From the NCBI GenBank assembly GCA_045113775.1, contig JBGUJH010000157.1, positions 4,428-68,427 on the forward strand: 64,000 nucleotides of DNA, read 5' to 3'. Both the position numbers and the translations under genes were made by a program. Below the pieces are notes generated by a model. It did not search any database. It saw only the letters and a list, made by a program, of their open reading frames with translations, and was not told the DNA's origin. Positions 1-7,095 of this stretch are shown here, one piece after another; position 1 is the first letter of the stretch; each line of letters starts with the position of its first letter. Source of the DNA: CAG-791 sp045113775 (GTDB lineage: Bacteria; Bacillota; Clostridia; Lachnospirales; Lachnospiraceae).

Positions 1-864
1 GTTCCTCCGAAGGATGCTCCTTCGAAAGAAGCAGCTCAGAAGGCTGTCCCCCGGAAGGCTGCCCCCCAGAGCTCTGCTGCTCAGAGCGTTGCCCCTAAGA
101 GCGTCAAAAAAGTCACCATCCACTGTGACGGCATGCAGTGCCCCGGTCCCATCATGGAAGTTTTCCGCTCCATAAAGGAAATGGAGGACGGACAGCTTCT
201 TGAGGTCACTGCCTCAGATCCCGGCTTTACCAGGGATATCGAATCCTGGTGCCGCAGGACCGGCAACACGCTGATTTCCAGCGGCAAGAAAGGGCGCTCC
301 TATGTGGCATTGATCCGGAAAGGAACTACGGATGACGCAGCCGCTTCAGCTGTTGCTCCCGCGGGCGCCGCAGTTCCCGCTTACGAGCCGCCCCAGGGCA
401 AGACGATCATCGTCTTCGACGGCGACCTGGACAAGGTACTCGCCTCCTTCGTCATCGCCAACGGAGCTCTGGCCATGGGACGTCCGGTCACTATGTTTTT
501 CACTTTCTGGGGTCTCACAGCGCTCCGCAAGTCCGATAAGAACAAAAAGATCCGCAAGTCCCCTGTCGAGAAGATGTTCGGCACAATGCTGCCGCGCGGC
601 ACGACAGAACTCGGCCTCTCCCGCATGAATATGGGCGGCATGGGCACGAAGATGATGCGCGCGATCATGAAAGACAAAAACATCGACTCCCTTGAGGAGA
701 TGATGAAAAAGGCCATGGAGAACGGCGTCCGCATAGTCGCATGCTCCATGAGCATGGACGTCATGGGCATCAAGAAAGAAGAGCTCATCGACGGCGTCGA
801 GATCGGCGGCGTGGGCACCTACCTCGCTGACGCGGAGGAGTCCAACGTAAATCTGTTCATCTGA
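1..864 (+). CDS. TusA-DsrE domain protein, 3' part of a multidomain sulfur-transfer protein (5' end outside window)
   Basis: The reading frame is open from base 1, so the start lies upstream of the window. The visible part begins with a Lys/Ala/Pro/Ser-rich linker (about 34 residues). A TusA-like domain follows with the hallmark CPGPIM motif, whose cysteine carries persulfide sulfur. Then come an Ala/Pro linker and a DsrE/DsrF-like domain (KTIIVFDGDLDKV at its start, GVRIVACSMSMDVMG with the conserved Cys near its end). This order is the usual tail of FAD-dependent CoA-disulfide-reductase-like proteins that also carry a rhodanese domain; that N-terminal part is inferred, not seen. The likely role is cytoplasmic persulfide handling. 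The gene ends at TGA and is followed at once by the 14-bp repeat array. Confidence 0.85.
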   Translation, partial: VPPKDAPSKEAAQKAVPRKAAPQSSAAQSVAPKSVKKVTIHCDGMQCPGPIMEVFRSIKEMEDGQLLEVTASDPGFTRDIESWCRRTGNTLISSGKKGRSYVALIRKGTTDDAAASAVAPAGAAVPAYEPPQGKTIIVFDGDLDKVLASFVIANGALAMGRPVTMFFTFWGLTALRKSDKNKKIRKSPVEKMFGTMLPRGTTELGLSRMNMGGMGTKMMRAIMKDKNIDSLEEMMKKAMENGVRIVACSMSMDVMGIKKEELIDGVEIGGVGTYLADAEESNVNLFI

Positions 865-865
865 C

Positions 866-1019
866 GTAACAAACTACCCCAGAGGTCGGTTGCCCAGGGC
901 GACAAACTACCCCAGAGGTCGACTGCCCACAGAGGTCGGTTGCCCAGGGCGACAAACTACCCCAGAGGTCGACCCGACCTGGCGGCGCGACAACAAACTA
1001 CCCCAGAGGTCGACCTCTC
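866..1019. repeat. Cluster of TACCCCAGAGGTCG repeats
   Basis: Four full copies in plus orientation begin at 875, 908, 958 and 999, most preceded by ACAAAC, with one partial copy at about 929. A 43-bp block at 880-922 is repeated exactly at 930-972 (50-bp period) and includes the unique spacer GGTTGCCCAGGGC. This suggests local tandem amplification rather than independent insertions. The first copy starts 11 bp after the stop codon of the upstream gene. Confidence 0.9.
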
Positions 1020-1030
1020 AAGCCAAAATA

Positions 1031-1072
1031 GAGAACGCCTGCAGGCTTTGCACCTGCAGGCGTTCTCTTAAT
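1031..1072. terminator. Hairpin terminator, possibly bidirectional
   Basis: A 14-bp near-perfect GC-rich stem (AGAACGCCTGCAGG with its complement) closes a short loop. It lies between two convergent genes, with AT-rich sequence on both sides (TTAATTTT on the plus side, TATTTT on the minus side). Confidence 0.8.
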
Positions 1073-1102
1073 TTTAGTTCTTGTTTTTATTCGTCCGGTT
1101 CA

Positions 1103-1540
1103 TCACTTCTTCTCAAGAGTGACCTGAACAACTCCATACTGCTCAGGTACCGCAAACTCTTCCTCGGGGACCACATAGCCCTCAGCCTTGAGAATATGAA
1201 CTGTATATTTACCGGAGTCAACTTTGAAGACTGCACAACCGGTCTCGTCTGTCTTCTCCATCATGCACTGCGCGTCAGAGCAGAACTGCACAGCTGCGCC
1301 AACAACGGGAGTCCCTTCAGAATCGGTTACCATCACGATGTAACCGTCATTGTTGACAGTTACTGTGTCTCCTTTATTCTCTGCATTATCAGAAACTGTA
1401 TCTCCGGAAGCCTCTGTTGTCTCTGCGGCCTGGGCCGGAGTCTTCGCGTCAGAACCGCCTTTATCGGAAGATCCGCCGCATCCGGTCGCGACCACTGCCA
1501 TCATTGCAAGAACAAGTACGAAGCTGATTATTTTTTTCAT
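1103..1540 (-). CDS. Small lipoprotein with a C-terminal prealbumin/carboxypeptidase-regulatory-like fold
   Basis: The 145-aa product starts at the ATG at 1540, preceded by AAGGAG; an upstream in-frame extension lacks such a site. Residues 1-21 form a lipoprotein signal peptide, with the lipobox ending VATGC followed by GGSS. A low-complexity Ser/Thr/Glu/Ala linker runs to about residue 65. The C-terminal ~80 residues (GYIVMVTDSEGTPVVGAAV, then GCAVFKVDSGKYTVHIL) match the pattern of carboxypeptidase regulatory-like beta-sandwich domains, often found in surface proteins. The likely location is the outer face of the membrane; the ligand is unknown. The gene is monocistronic and ends in the hairpin at 1031-1072. 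Confidence 0.75.
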   Translation of the reverse strand: MKKIISFVLVLAMMAVVATGCGGSSDKGGSDAKTPAQAAETTEASGDTVSDNAENKGDTVTVNNDGYIVMVTDSEGTPVVGAAVQFCSDAQCMMEKTDETGCAVFKVDSGKYTVHILKAEGYVVPEEEFAVPEQYGVVQVTLEKK

Positions 1541-1746
1541 TTCTATATTTCTCCTTATGAACTGTATTGTTTTATTTGATTTACAAGTCCATATACGAGG
1601 TTCCGGAGACGTATCCACGCGGCAAGGCAAGATGACTTTGCTTGATTTGCATGTTGGACCATGAGCAGTTCTGTTTCTACTCCGGCCCCCATGCGATTAT
1701 TCTATTACCGCTATATACTACTGAAATGAGAGTAAAATTTGTTTAA

Positions 1747-1923
1747 GTTGGACCAGATGCTTACTGTTTTGAGAGGCGGCCTCCGTTCCACATCAAACGG
1801 GTGTATGAAAATGGAGGCCATCTCTATTATTCTATGCTCTTTGATCCAACTCAGCCAAAAAAGGGAAGAAATAAAGAGTTAAATTGCCCACATCATCATT
1901 TCCCATGGGGGCAGACCGATTAA
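1747..1923 (+). pseudogene. Possible remnant of an unknown protein-coding gene
   Basis: The 1631-1994 gap has no convincing intact gene. One plus frame is open for 58 codons after a stop and looks protein-like (for example HIKRVYENGGHLYYSMLFD, then DPTQPKKGRNKE), but it has no start codon or ribosome binding site. It may be a relic of a mobile or phage gene. I do not recognise the family, and the open frame could be chance. Confidence 0.2.
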
Positions 1924-1994
1924 ATTACAGCCCCTATGATCCAACACAGGATTTAAAGGTCAGCCTCTAAAGCTGAATCTACGCTGCCTGGCGG

Positions 1995-2516
1995 TTACAG
2001 CCCGCTAAGCGCCACGATCACCCTCTGATACACCTCTTCCGCCACCGCCAGCTTGTACATAAGTCTCGACGGCTGCGGCTCCAGCTCGATGTGATAAGAC
2101 TCGATGCCAATTCCGCCGTCTCCCGCTCTCACACCTATGGCAAAATATACCTGCCCCGGCTTCGACGCCTCCGGATTGGCAGGATCCACGTTGCCCATCG
2201 TGCCTGTCACGCCGATCCCGATATCCGCGCCATATGCTCTCATACAGGCAGCTGCCATCGCTTCTGCCGTCTCCCGCGAATAAACCGTGAACTTGTCGAG
2301 GATCTCCGCGGGCACGCCCTGCTGAATTTTGGCCTCGTTGCAATAGGTGATGAAGGCGCCCTTAAGGATTGCCGAGGACCCTTCCGTGTCGGTGATCAGC
2401 GACGCAATCTGCCCCGATGTTGCGCTCTCCATTGTAGTGATTGTAAGATTTTTCTCTGTAAGTAGTTTGGTCAGGCCGCGATAGTGTTCGCGGATCGTCT
2501 TCTCGTTGTAGTCCAT
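1995..2516 (-). CDS. pncC: CinA C-terminal family nicotinamide-nucleotide amidase
   Basis: The 173-aa protein covers the whole CinA C-terminal/PncC domain, without the N-terminal molybdopterin-binding-like half of full CinA. Family features are MESATSG (usually ESCTGG) near residue 29, the conserved GVTGTMG near residue 104, and KPGQVYFAIG. PncC deamidates NMN to nicotinate mononucleotide in pyridine-nucleotide salvage. The Cys of the usual ESCTGG motif is Ala here, a deviation worth noting, although the motif Ser is retained. The gene stands alone between the remnant region and sdpI and has a GGAGA site upstream of its ATG. Confidence 0.8.
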   Translation of the reverse strand: MDYNEKTIREHYRGLTKLLTEKNLTITTMESATSGQIASLITDTEGSSAILKGAFITYCNEAKIQQGVPAEILDKFTVYSRETAEAMAAACMRAYGADIGIGVTGTMGNVDPANPEASKPGQVYFAIGVRAGDGGIGIESYHIELEPQPSRLMYKLAVAEEVYQRVIVALSGL

Positions 2517-2589
2517 TTCGGTTCTCCTCTTTGCAGTCTAAAACACTCCAATTTGTTGCCTGAAGTCAATCCCAAGCTGCGCGCCGCGT

Positions 2590-3231
2590 TCAGAGTCCCT
2601 TAGCTGTATGCAGCCAGCAGGAATAGGCTGCCGGAATGACTACCATCACAACGATGATGGTCAATAACCATTCTAAGCGGAAAATGCCGATCAGTCCCAG
2701 CAAGATCAGCAGGACCCCGCCGGCTATCCACAGATATCCGGCCATTCTGTGCGTCTTGTTCCAATTCTGTTCATTCGCCAGTGTCCAGGGAATCCTGATC
2801 CCTATGGTGTAATTCTGTCTGGCTTTTGGCAGATAATTGCCTATCACAATAAACAAAAGTCCTGTGAACAGCATACCGAAAAGCGAGATGTTCATTTTCA
2901 TTCCAATGTTATAGGGATAAATTGCCGCAGCACCTATGATCGAAATCACCGGTGCGATCCAGAGGACCAGAGTGAACATCTTGGGAGTGATATTTTGCCT
3001 CCTCGGGTCCATTGATGTGACCATGGCCCCGATCCACTCCAAAGCCAGCAGGAACAGCGGGATTCCGAATACGGCAAAAGCTTTGCTGCTGAAGCCGTCC
3101 GCCTCGTTATCCATGCCGAAGTGGGTCGCCATCGGGTCCGGCAGGCGGTTCCACAGCATGATTCCTATCAAAATAGGGAGAACCGTAATGATACTTGCAA
3201 TGATCAGTGTCTTTTTATTTGCTTTCAGCAT
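2590..3231 (-). CDS. sdpI: SdpI family membrane protein
   Basis: The 213-aa protein has six predicted membrane segments. It shows the SdpI layout: an N-terminal DUF1648-like part (LPDPMATHFGMDNEADG after the first helix) and the SdpI signature FIVIGNYLPKARQNYTIGIR near residues 128-147. In Bacillus, SdpI gives immunity to the SdpC toxin and signals to the repressor SdpR. No SdpC-like toxin is visible here, so it may serve generic envelope stress sensing or defence against foreign toxins. Its start overlaps the 3' end of sdpR by 17 bp, indicating translational coupling in one operon. Confidence 0.85.
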   Translation of the reverse strand: MLKANKKTLIIASIITVLPILIGIMLWNRLPDPMATHFGMDNEADGFSSKAFAVFGIPLFLLALEWIGAMVTSMDPRRQNITPKMFTLVLWIAPVISIIGAAAIYPYNIGMKMNISLFGMLFTGLLFIVIGNYLPKARQNYTIGIRIPWTLANEQNWNKTHRMAGYLWIAGGVLLILLGLIGIFRLEWLLTIIVVMVVIPAAYSCWLHTAKGL

Positions 3232-3499
3232 CCTGCTCGCCTCCTCTCAAGTCGGAGATCCAGAGCATGATCTCCTCGAGTACTGATGTGTTAAGCTGAT
3301 AGTAGATAAAATTCTTGTCGCGGGTCTCGAACACGAGATCCGCTTTCTTCAGGATCTTCAAGTGGTAAGAGATTGTTGCGCCGGTCATGTCGAAATGGGA
3401 GCCGATCTCTCCCGCCGACATCGGGCCCTGTCTGAGCAGTTCCAGGATCTGCCTTCTTGCCGGGTCCGAAAGCGCCTTAAAAGTTTCGGCAAAGGACAT
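3215..3499 (-). CDS. sdpR: ArsR-family repressor, SdpR-like
   Basis: The 94-aa protein is the usual length for SdpR/ArsR regulators (MSFAETFKALSDPARRQIL, recognition-helix region GATISYHLKILKKADLV). No ArsR metal-binding Cys box is seen. The start chosen is the ATG at 3499, 5 nt after GGAGG. A GTG at 3646 is in frame and has an equally good AAGGAGGT site, which would add 49 residues. That extension is built from inverted repeats and does not look like ArsR sequence (see 3512-3659). It probably represses its own operon through the palindromes at 3696-3777, as SdpR does. Overlap with sdpI supports joint function. Confidence 0.85.
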   Translation of the reverse strand: MSFAETFKALSDPARRQILELLRQGPMSAGEIGSHFDMTGATISYHLKILKKADLVFETRDKNFIYYQLNTSVLEEIMLWISDLRGGEQDAESK

Positions 3500-3511
3500 T
3501 TTTACCTCCAT

Positions 3512-3659
3512 ATCGAAGCGCTTTGCGCGAAGACGCGCGAGGAGAATTTCACGAAGGCGAATTCTCCGATGCGATTTCACAAGGTTTGCGGCGCTTCGAC
3601 GCAAACCTTGCGAGTGAAAAATCAGCTCATAAGAGTGATTTTTCACTCTTACCTCCTTT
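3512..3659 (-). other. Inverted-repeat-rich leader, possibly an in-frame inserted palindromic element
   Basis: Three consecutive perfect stems lie here: GGAGAATT/AATTCTCC (3541-3568), AAGGTTTGCG/CGCAAACCTT (3581-3609) and GAGTGAAAAATCA/TGATTTTTCACTC (3612-3648). On the minus strand the segment begins with AAGGAGGTAAGAGTG and ends with GGAGGTAAAAATG, so the SD-plus-start context is almost duplicated at both ends. The frame stays open throughout. Either it is a structured 5' leader or an element inserted at the start of sdpR. Confidence 0.55.
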
Positions 3660-3695
3660 GTGTGCAGGCAGCCCGGGTGCTCCTGCTCCGCTATC

Positions 3696-3717
3696 TATTT
3701 AGAAATATTTCTAAATA
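3696..3717. promoter_or_regulatory. Operator 1, perfect 22-bp palindrome
   Basis: TATTTAGAAATATTTCTAAATA is its own reverse complement. It shares the half-site TATTTAGAAA with operator 2, centre-to-centre 56 bp away, and lies in the divergent region between sdpR and the small membrane protein gene at 3875. ArsR-family repressors bind such AT-rich palindromes, so SdpR is the likely binder. Confidence 0.8.
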
Positions 3718-3747
3718 CACTGTACGCCTTGTTCGTTCAAAAATCAA

Positions 3748-3777
3748 CAGGTATTTAGAAAAATTTCTAAATACCTG
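3748..3777. promoter_or_regulatory. Operator 2, 30-bp near-perfect palindrome
   Basis: The arms CAGGTATTTAGAAA and its complement match at 14 of 15 positions. The core repeats operator 1. Paired sites suggest cooperative or looping repression of both divergent transcripts. Confidence 0.8.
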
Positions 3778-3874
3778 CAGTAGTTTTTATTACAACCCAT
3801 TATTTCAACATGTCGGATATCATGCTATTATTAAACGCAGATGTGAACTTATAATCTTTAAGGGGGTACTATAT

Positions 3875-4105
3875 ATGAATAACAACGACAGGCTGCGCCG
3901 CAGCAATTTCGTTTTAATAGGTCTTGTAATCCTGATGCTTCTCTACGGCATCATATCAAGAATGATTACCGGAGACACTTCTTTATACATCTTTGGTATT
4001 CCTGTCATTGCGCCGAAGGAGACGCAGGAAGAGAATACGAACAGCGAAGCTCCTTCGAATGACGCGAGAGCTCTGTTCGAGACAATCGATGAAATGCTTG
4101 GTTGA
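3875..4105 (+). CDS. Small single-pass membrane protein of unknown function
   Basis: The 76-aa protein starts at an ATG preceded by AAGGGGG. Residues 12-30 form one hydrophobic helix (FVLIGLVILMLLYGII), followed by a short extracytoplasmic or cytoplasmic loop and an acidic, Asn/Ser-rich tail. No family is recognised. It is divergent from sdpR and lies directly downstream of both palindromic operators. It may therefore be a third member of the Sdp-like stress regulon, or a small secreted or membrane effector. It ends just before a solo copy of a dispersed hairpin and a strong terminator. Confidence 0.65.
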   Translation: MNNNDRLRRSNFVLIGLVILMLLYGIISRMITGDTSLYIFGIPVIAPKETQEENTNSEAPSNDARALFETIDEMLG

Positions 4106-4112
4106 GAGAACT

Positions 4113-4137
4113 GCGGCGGCTCGCATCGCGAGCCTTG
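4113..4137 (+). repeat. Solo copy of the GCGGCTCGC hairpin repeat
   Basis: GGCTCGC-ATC-GCGAGCC followed by TTGA matches the last hairpin of the longer elements at 5626-5746 and 61157-61271. It sits 7 bp after the stop codon of the preceding gene. Confidence 0.6.
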
Positions 4138-4166
4138 ACAGAATTGCCTGTTTAAGAGCAAGAAAG

Positions 4167-4203
4167 ACCCGGGGTGATAATACTATCACTCCGGGATTTT
4201 TTA
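4167..4203 (+). terminator. Rho-independent terminator
   Basis: The stem CCCGGGGTGATA/TATCACTCCGGG has a tiny loop and is followed by TTTTTT. Confidence 0.9.
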
Positions 4204-4244
4204 CTTTGCTTTGCCACGGATAGGGTTGTCAGACCCCTCCGGCC

Positions 4245-4589
4245 TCATCTCGTCTCATCGGCTTTCTTCAATTCCACAAGCCATCTCAAGAGGCTGCCGT
4301 TCTCATAGAGGGCTTTCATTTTCCCGCAGCTTCGTCTCTCTTCGCTTACCGCAGCTGTGAAAAGCCCCATGACCCCCAGCCAGCCGACGCTGGGCGCGTC
4401 GACCTCCGAGAGCGGCGTCTTATCCAGATTTACGCCTCTGCTCTTCAAGATGTCTCTGTAATACTTAAGACCGCACTCGGGATGATCGTGGATAAAACCG
4501 TAAACAGCATCCTCTAACTTGCTGATGGTGCGCTCAGTGTTTTTTCCATCTTCCAGATCAGGAATAAACTTAGTCAGTCCTTCAAACAT
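4245..4589 (-). CDS. DUF6508-like small protein
   Basis: The 114-aa product starts at the ATG at 4589, preceded by GGAGGGGAG; the upstream Met lacks a good site. The layout (MFEGLTKFIPDLEDG at the N-terminus, then HDHPECGLKYYRDIL, then a C-terminal Arg/Glu/Lys-rich helix ending LLRWLVELKKA) resembles the poorly characterised DUF6508 group. The assignment is from memory of the family pattern and is tentative. There are no membrane segments or catalytic motif. It is monocistronic, and the plus-strand terminator at 4167 lies about 40 bp beyond its stop. Confidence 0.55.
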   Translation of the reverse strand: MFEGLTKFIPDLEDGKNTERTISKLEDAVYGFIHDHPECGLKYYRDILKSRGVNLDKTPLSEVDAPSVGWLGVMGLFTAAVSEERRSCGKMKALYENGSLLRWLVELKKADETR

Positions 4590-4705
4590 ATGCTCCCCTC
4601 CTGCCTTAATACACTGTATAGCGGACACGCGCGGTCCGCTCCGTTTTTGCTGATTACCCTATCTCTATTTTATAACACTGCGGCCCAGAGATAAAGGACA
4701 AAGGG

Positions 4706-4760
4706 CGACCTCTGGGGTATCTTGTTCGCCGGAGGCCCCCCGACCTCTGGGGTATCTTGT
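4706..4760. repeat. Two copies of CGACCTCTGGGGTA repeat
   Basis: Copies start at 4706 and 4741 (35-bp spacing), each followed by TCTTGT. They lie in the gap between two minus-strand genes. The rest of the gap to 4858 is GC-rich and holds a small TAAGGC/GCCTTA stem near 4832-4847. Confidence 0.9.
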
Positions 4761-4858
4761 CCAAAAGGAAAGACCTCCCCCCGCGCCGGCGCAGGCGCAG
4801 GGAAAGGCCTTTGGAAGGAAATGGAAAACGATGCGTAAGGCAGAGCCTTATCACCACT

Positions 4859-5554
4859 TTACACTTGGTTGCTGCTCTCGCCGAAGCAGATCTTCTGCAC
4901 AATGGGCGAAAGCGGTTTTCTCATGATCTCGATCACCTTGCCGGTGACAAGAGCCGCGAGGATCGTGCCCTCTCTGATGCGGACTCCGGGATCCCTGAAG
5001 GGGATCAGGTGCAGGCAGGTAATTGTGAGGATCACGCCGATCAGAACGACCGTGCAGTCCACAACTGTCTTGACCTTCGGGAAGGGCTTTCCGACTTTCT
5101 TGGCGATCGCCATCGTCATACCCTCCATAGGCATAGGAACAAGGTCAACATCCAGATACAGAAATACTCCGAATGCTACAAAAATAATACCGATGACCTG
5201 CATGCCGAGACGTCCGACGTAACCTCCGGGAAGCAGGAAGTCTCCTACCATCCACTTTGTGAAGTTGACAAAATATCCAAAAATCGTAGAGAACACGATC
5301 TGGAACAGGTTGATCGGATTGAATTCTTTTCGAAGAAGTATGATCTGCACGAGAATGTAGAAGCAGAACACAATGGTCACGCAGGTTCCGGGCTGCATTT
5401 TAACAATGTCGCTGATGACATACGGAAGAGAGTTGACCGGTGAGATACCCAGGTCGGAATTTGCGGAAAACGCCACTCCCAACGCCATGAAGAACAATGC
5501 GATGCAGTAGAACAGGACACGGATCCCCCACTGGGTCGGTGTACTTTTTCTCAT
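4859..5554 (-). CDS. YczE/YitT-type integral membrane protein (DUF6198 group)
   Basis: The 231-aa protein starts at an ATG with AGGAG upstream. It has about five or six membrane helices and the family pattern ALGVAFSANSDLGISPVNSL near the N-terminus, LVPMPMEGM in the middle, and a short charged C-terminus. YczE/YyaS proteins are predicted transporters or permease-like proteins of unknown substrate. It is the last gene downstream of the fld-like operon on the same strand. It is separated from the YkvI gene by 269 bp holding structured element A, so it may be on its own transcript. Confidence 0.75.
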   Translation of the reverse strand: MRKSTPTQWGIRVLFYCIALFFMALGVAFSANSDLGISPVNSLPYVISDIVKMQPGTCVTIVFCFYILVQIILLRKEFNPINLFQIVFSTIFGYFVNFTKWMVGDFLLPGGYVGRLGMQVIGIIFVAFGVFLYLDVDLVPMPMEGMTMAIAKKVGKPFPKVKTVVDCTVVLIGVILTITCLHLIPFRDPGVRIREGTILAALVTGKVIEIMRKPLSPIVQKICFGESSNQV

Positions 5555-5625
5555 CAGGCTTTTCTCCTGTCTGTTAACTCGATTGGGAAGTCTCCCGCCT
5601 CTGCAGGCGGCGAGTTGTAACAAAC

Positions 5626-5746
5626 TTAACTCGGTGGCGGGAGCGGGTCCCGACCGAGTTAAATGATGCACACGCGTGCGGAAAGGAAGATGCTGCCTTA
5701 CAGGCAGCCCACACGCGGCGCAGCGGCACGCAATGCGTGCCTTGAA
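5626..5746 (+). repeat. Structured intergenic element, copy A
   Basis: The variable stem TTAACTCGGT/ACCGAGTTAA (5626-5662) is followed by a conserved 84-bp block, 5663-5746. That block begins ATGATGCACACGCGTGCG, has an internal TGCTGCC/GGCAGC hairpin nested in a CGCGTG/CACGCG stem, and ends with the GGCACGC/GCGTGCC hairpin and TTGAA. Copy B at 61157-61271 has the same layout with compensatory base changes in two stems. Strand is assigned by matching copy B. Confidence 0.75.
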
Positions 5747-5823
5747 TAAGAGTTCCCGGGGAGGCCGCCGGAAAGCGGCCTCCTCCGGTATTTAGGGAAA
5801 ATGCAGTATCTTAGCTGTGGTGA

Positions 5824-6999
5824 TCACTCGTTGATGCCGGGAGCATCGATGTTGTTCTCTTTCAGATAGCTCTTCTGGATCTTTCTGTTCGCGAGAACAA
5901 TAGCAGGGAAGATCAGCAGAGGCAGGTTGAGGTATCCGAGGATCGTGTAACCTGTGGATACAAGCTTAACGATACCGATCTTGGAAGCAGCTGCGCATGC
6001 GAGCAGCAGTACGACAACGAGAAGGCCGTCCTTGAGAGGAGCTTCCTCTTCAGGCTTACGATAGAGCTTGGAGTATCTTGCTACTGCACCGAAGCTGAAT
6101 CCTACAGCGGTGGAAAGAACAGCGATGAAAACTGTGATGACATACACGAGCTTCAGGCCGGAGAATCCGAGTGCTGTAAGTGTTCCATAGAAAGGAAGCG
6201 GGTTTGTAGCGGTGTCGAGAACATCATAATTTTCGAGAGTGGTAGCGGAAAGGAAGAACAGGCTCAGTACAACGAGCATGAGAGCGTTTCCGCAGATACC
6301 GATGATAGCGCCGAGTCTTGTGGTCTTGCGATCGGGAAGAGTCGGAGCGATAGAAGAAATATTACCGATTACGTTAGCCTGGAAGGAAGCATAGATGATG
6401 CCGCTCCAAAGAGCTCCAAGGAAGCTCGGGTTGATCCCTGCAACGTTTCCTGCGCTGACATTTGCGAGTGCCTGGCCGAGGTGAAGCTTGCCGGTGGTCG
6501 CGCACATAATGATGATGATTGCCAGAACTGCGATAACAAGGTACATCATGTAAGAGGATGCACGAGCAACGAGCTTGGCACCGTATGCGCAAAGAAGACC
6601 TGCACAGACGATAACGGCGCCTACGCCTACCCAGTAGTTCAGGCCGAACTGGCTGTTGAGCAGGTTGCCGATCGCGCTGAGGGATCCGCCGAGAGCGGTC
6701 AGCATAACGATGATGAAGGAGAAATCAAGAAGATATACGATCCAATCGATTCCCCAGACCTTCTTTGTCCAGTCTGCATAGTTGTAAGTTTTGTAGATTC
6801 TTGAGAACTCAGCTGCGCAATAGATGCAGTAGCCGAGCAGACCCATGGCGAGGATGCTTGCGAGAGTGCCCCAGATACCATACTTGACCCAGTAAACCAG
6901 GATCTGAGTACCTGATGCAACGCCGGGACCGAAGTGTGTTCCCATCCACACGCAGGCCATGCCGATGGCGATTGATAAACTTGACTGTTTCTTATCCAT
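5824..6999 (-). CDS. YkvI-like membrane transporter (APC/LeuT-fold type)
   Basis: The 391-aa protein has about ten to eleven membrane helices. The early GTHFGPGVASGTQ motif with broken helix 1 is typical of YkvI/GerAB-related carriers. Such proteins are thought to move amino acids or other small organic solutes by ion symport. The gene follows the acyl-CoA dehydrogenase gene on the same strand with an AGGAGG site. A strong hairpin in the 96-bp gap (7034-7064) may reduce read-through. By position it is a candidate importer of the hydroxy/amino acid substrate, or exporter of the reduced acid, of the upstream pathway. This is inference. Confidence 0.75.
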   Translation of the reverse strand: MDKKQSSLSIAIGMACVWMGTHFGPGVASGTQILVYWVKYGIWGTLASILAMGLLGYCIYCAAEFSRIYKTYNYADWTKKVWGIDWIVYLLDFSFIIVMLTALGGSLSAIGNLLNSQFGLNYWVGVGAVIVCAGLLCAYGAKLVARASSYMMYLVIAVLAIIIIMCATTGKLHLGQALANVSAGNVAGINPSFLGALWSGIIYASFQANVIGNISSIAPTLPDRKTTRLGAIIGICGNALMLVVLSLFFLSATTLENYDVLDTATNPLPFYGTLTALGFSGLKLVYVITVFIAVLSTAVGFSFGAVARYSKLYRKPEEEAPLKDGLLVVVLLLACAAASKIGIVKLVSTGYTILGYLNLPLLIFPAIVLANRKIQKSYLKENNIDAPGINE

Positions 7000-7033
7000 T
7001 TTTTTCCTCCTTTGTGGCTTGAGTTTATTTTAT

Positions 7034-7064
7034 ACTGCTCACGGTTTCCCCGCCCGTGAGCAGT
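7034..7064 (-). terminator. Intercistronic hairpin, attenuator-like
   Basis: An 11-bp perfect stem ACTGCTCACGG/CCGTGAGCAGT lies between the acyl-CoA dehydrogenase and YkvI genes. The tract after it on the minus strand is ATAAAAT, not a good U-run, so partial termination or mRNA stabilisation is more likely than full termination. Confidence 0.6.
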
Positions 7065-7095
7065 AACGCCTTAAGTCCGATAATTTCCCGGATGA

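Noticed and set aside
3500..3646. Genuine 49-residue N-terminal extension of SdpR
   Set aside because: An in-frame GTG with a good ribosome site exists, but the segment is made of inverted repeats and unlike the family; kept as an alternative only.
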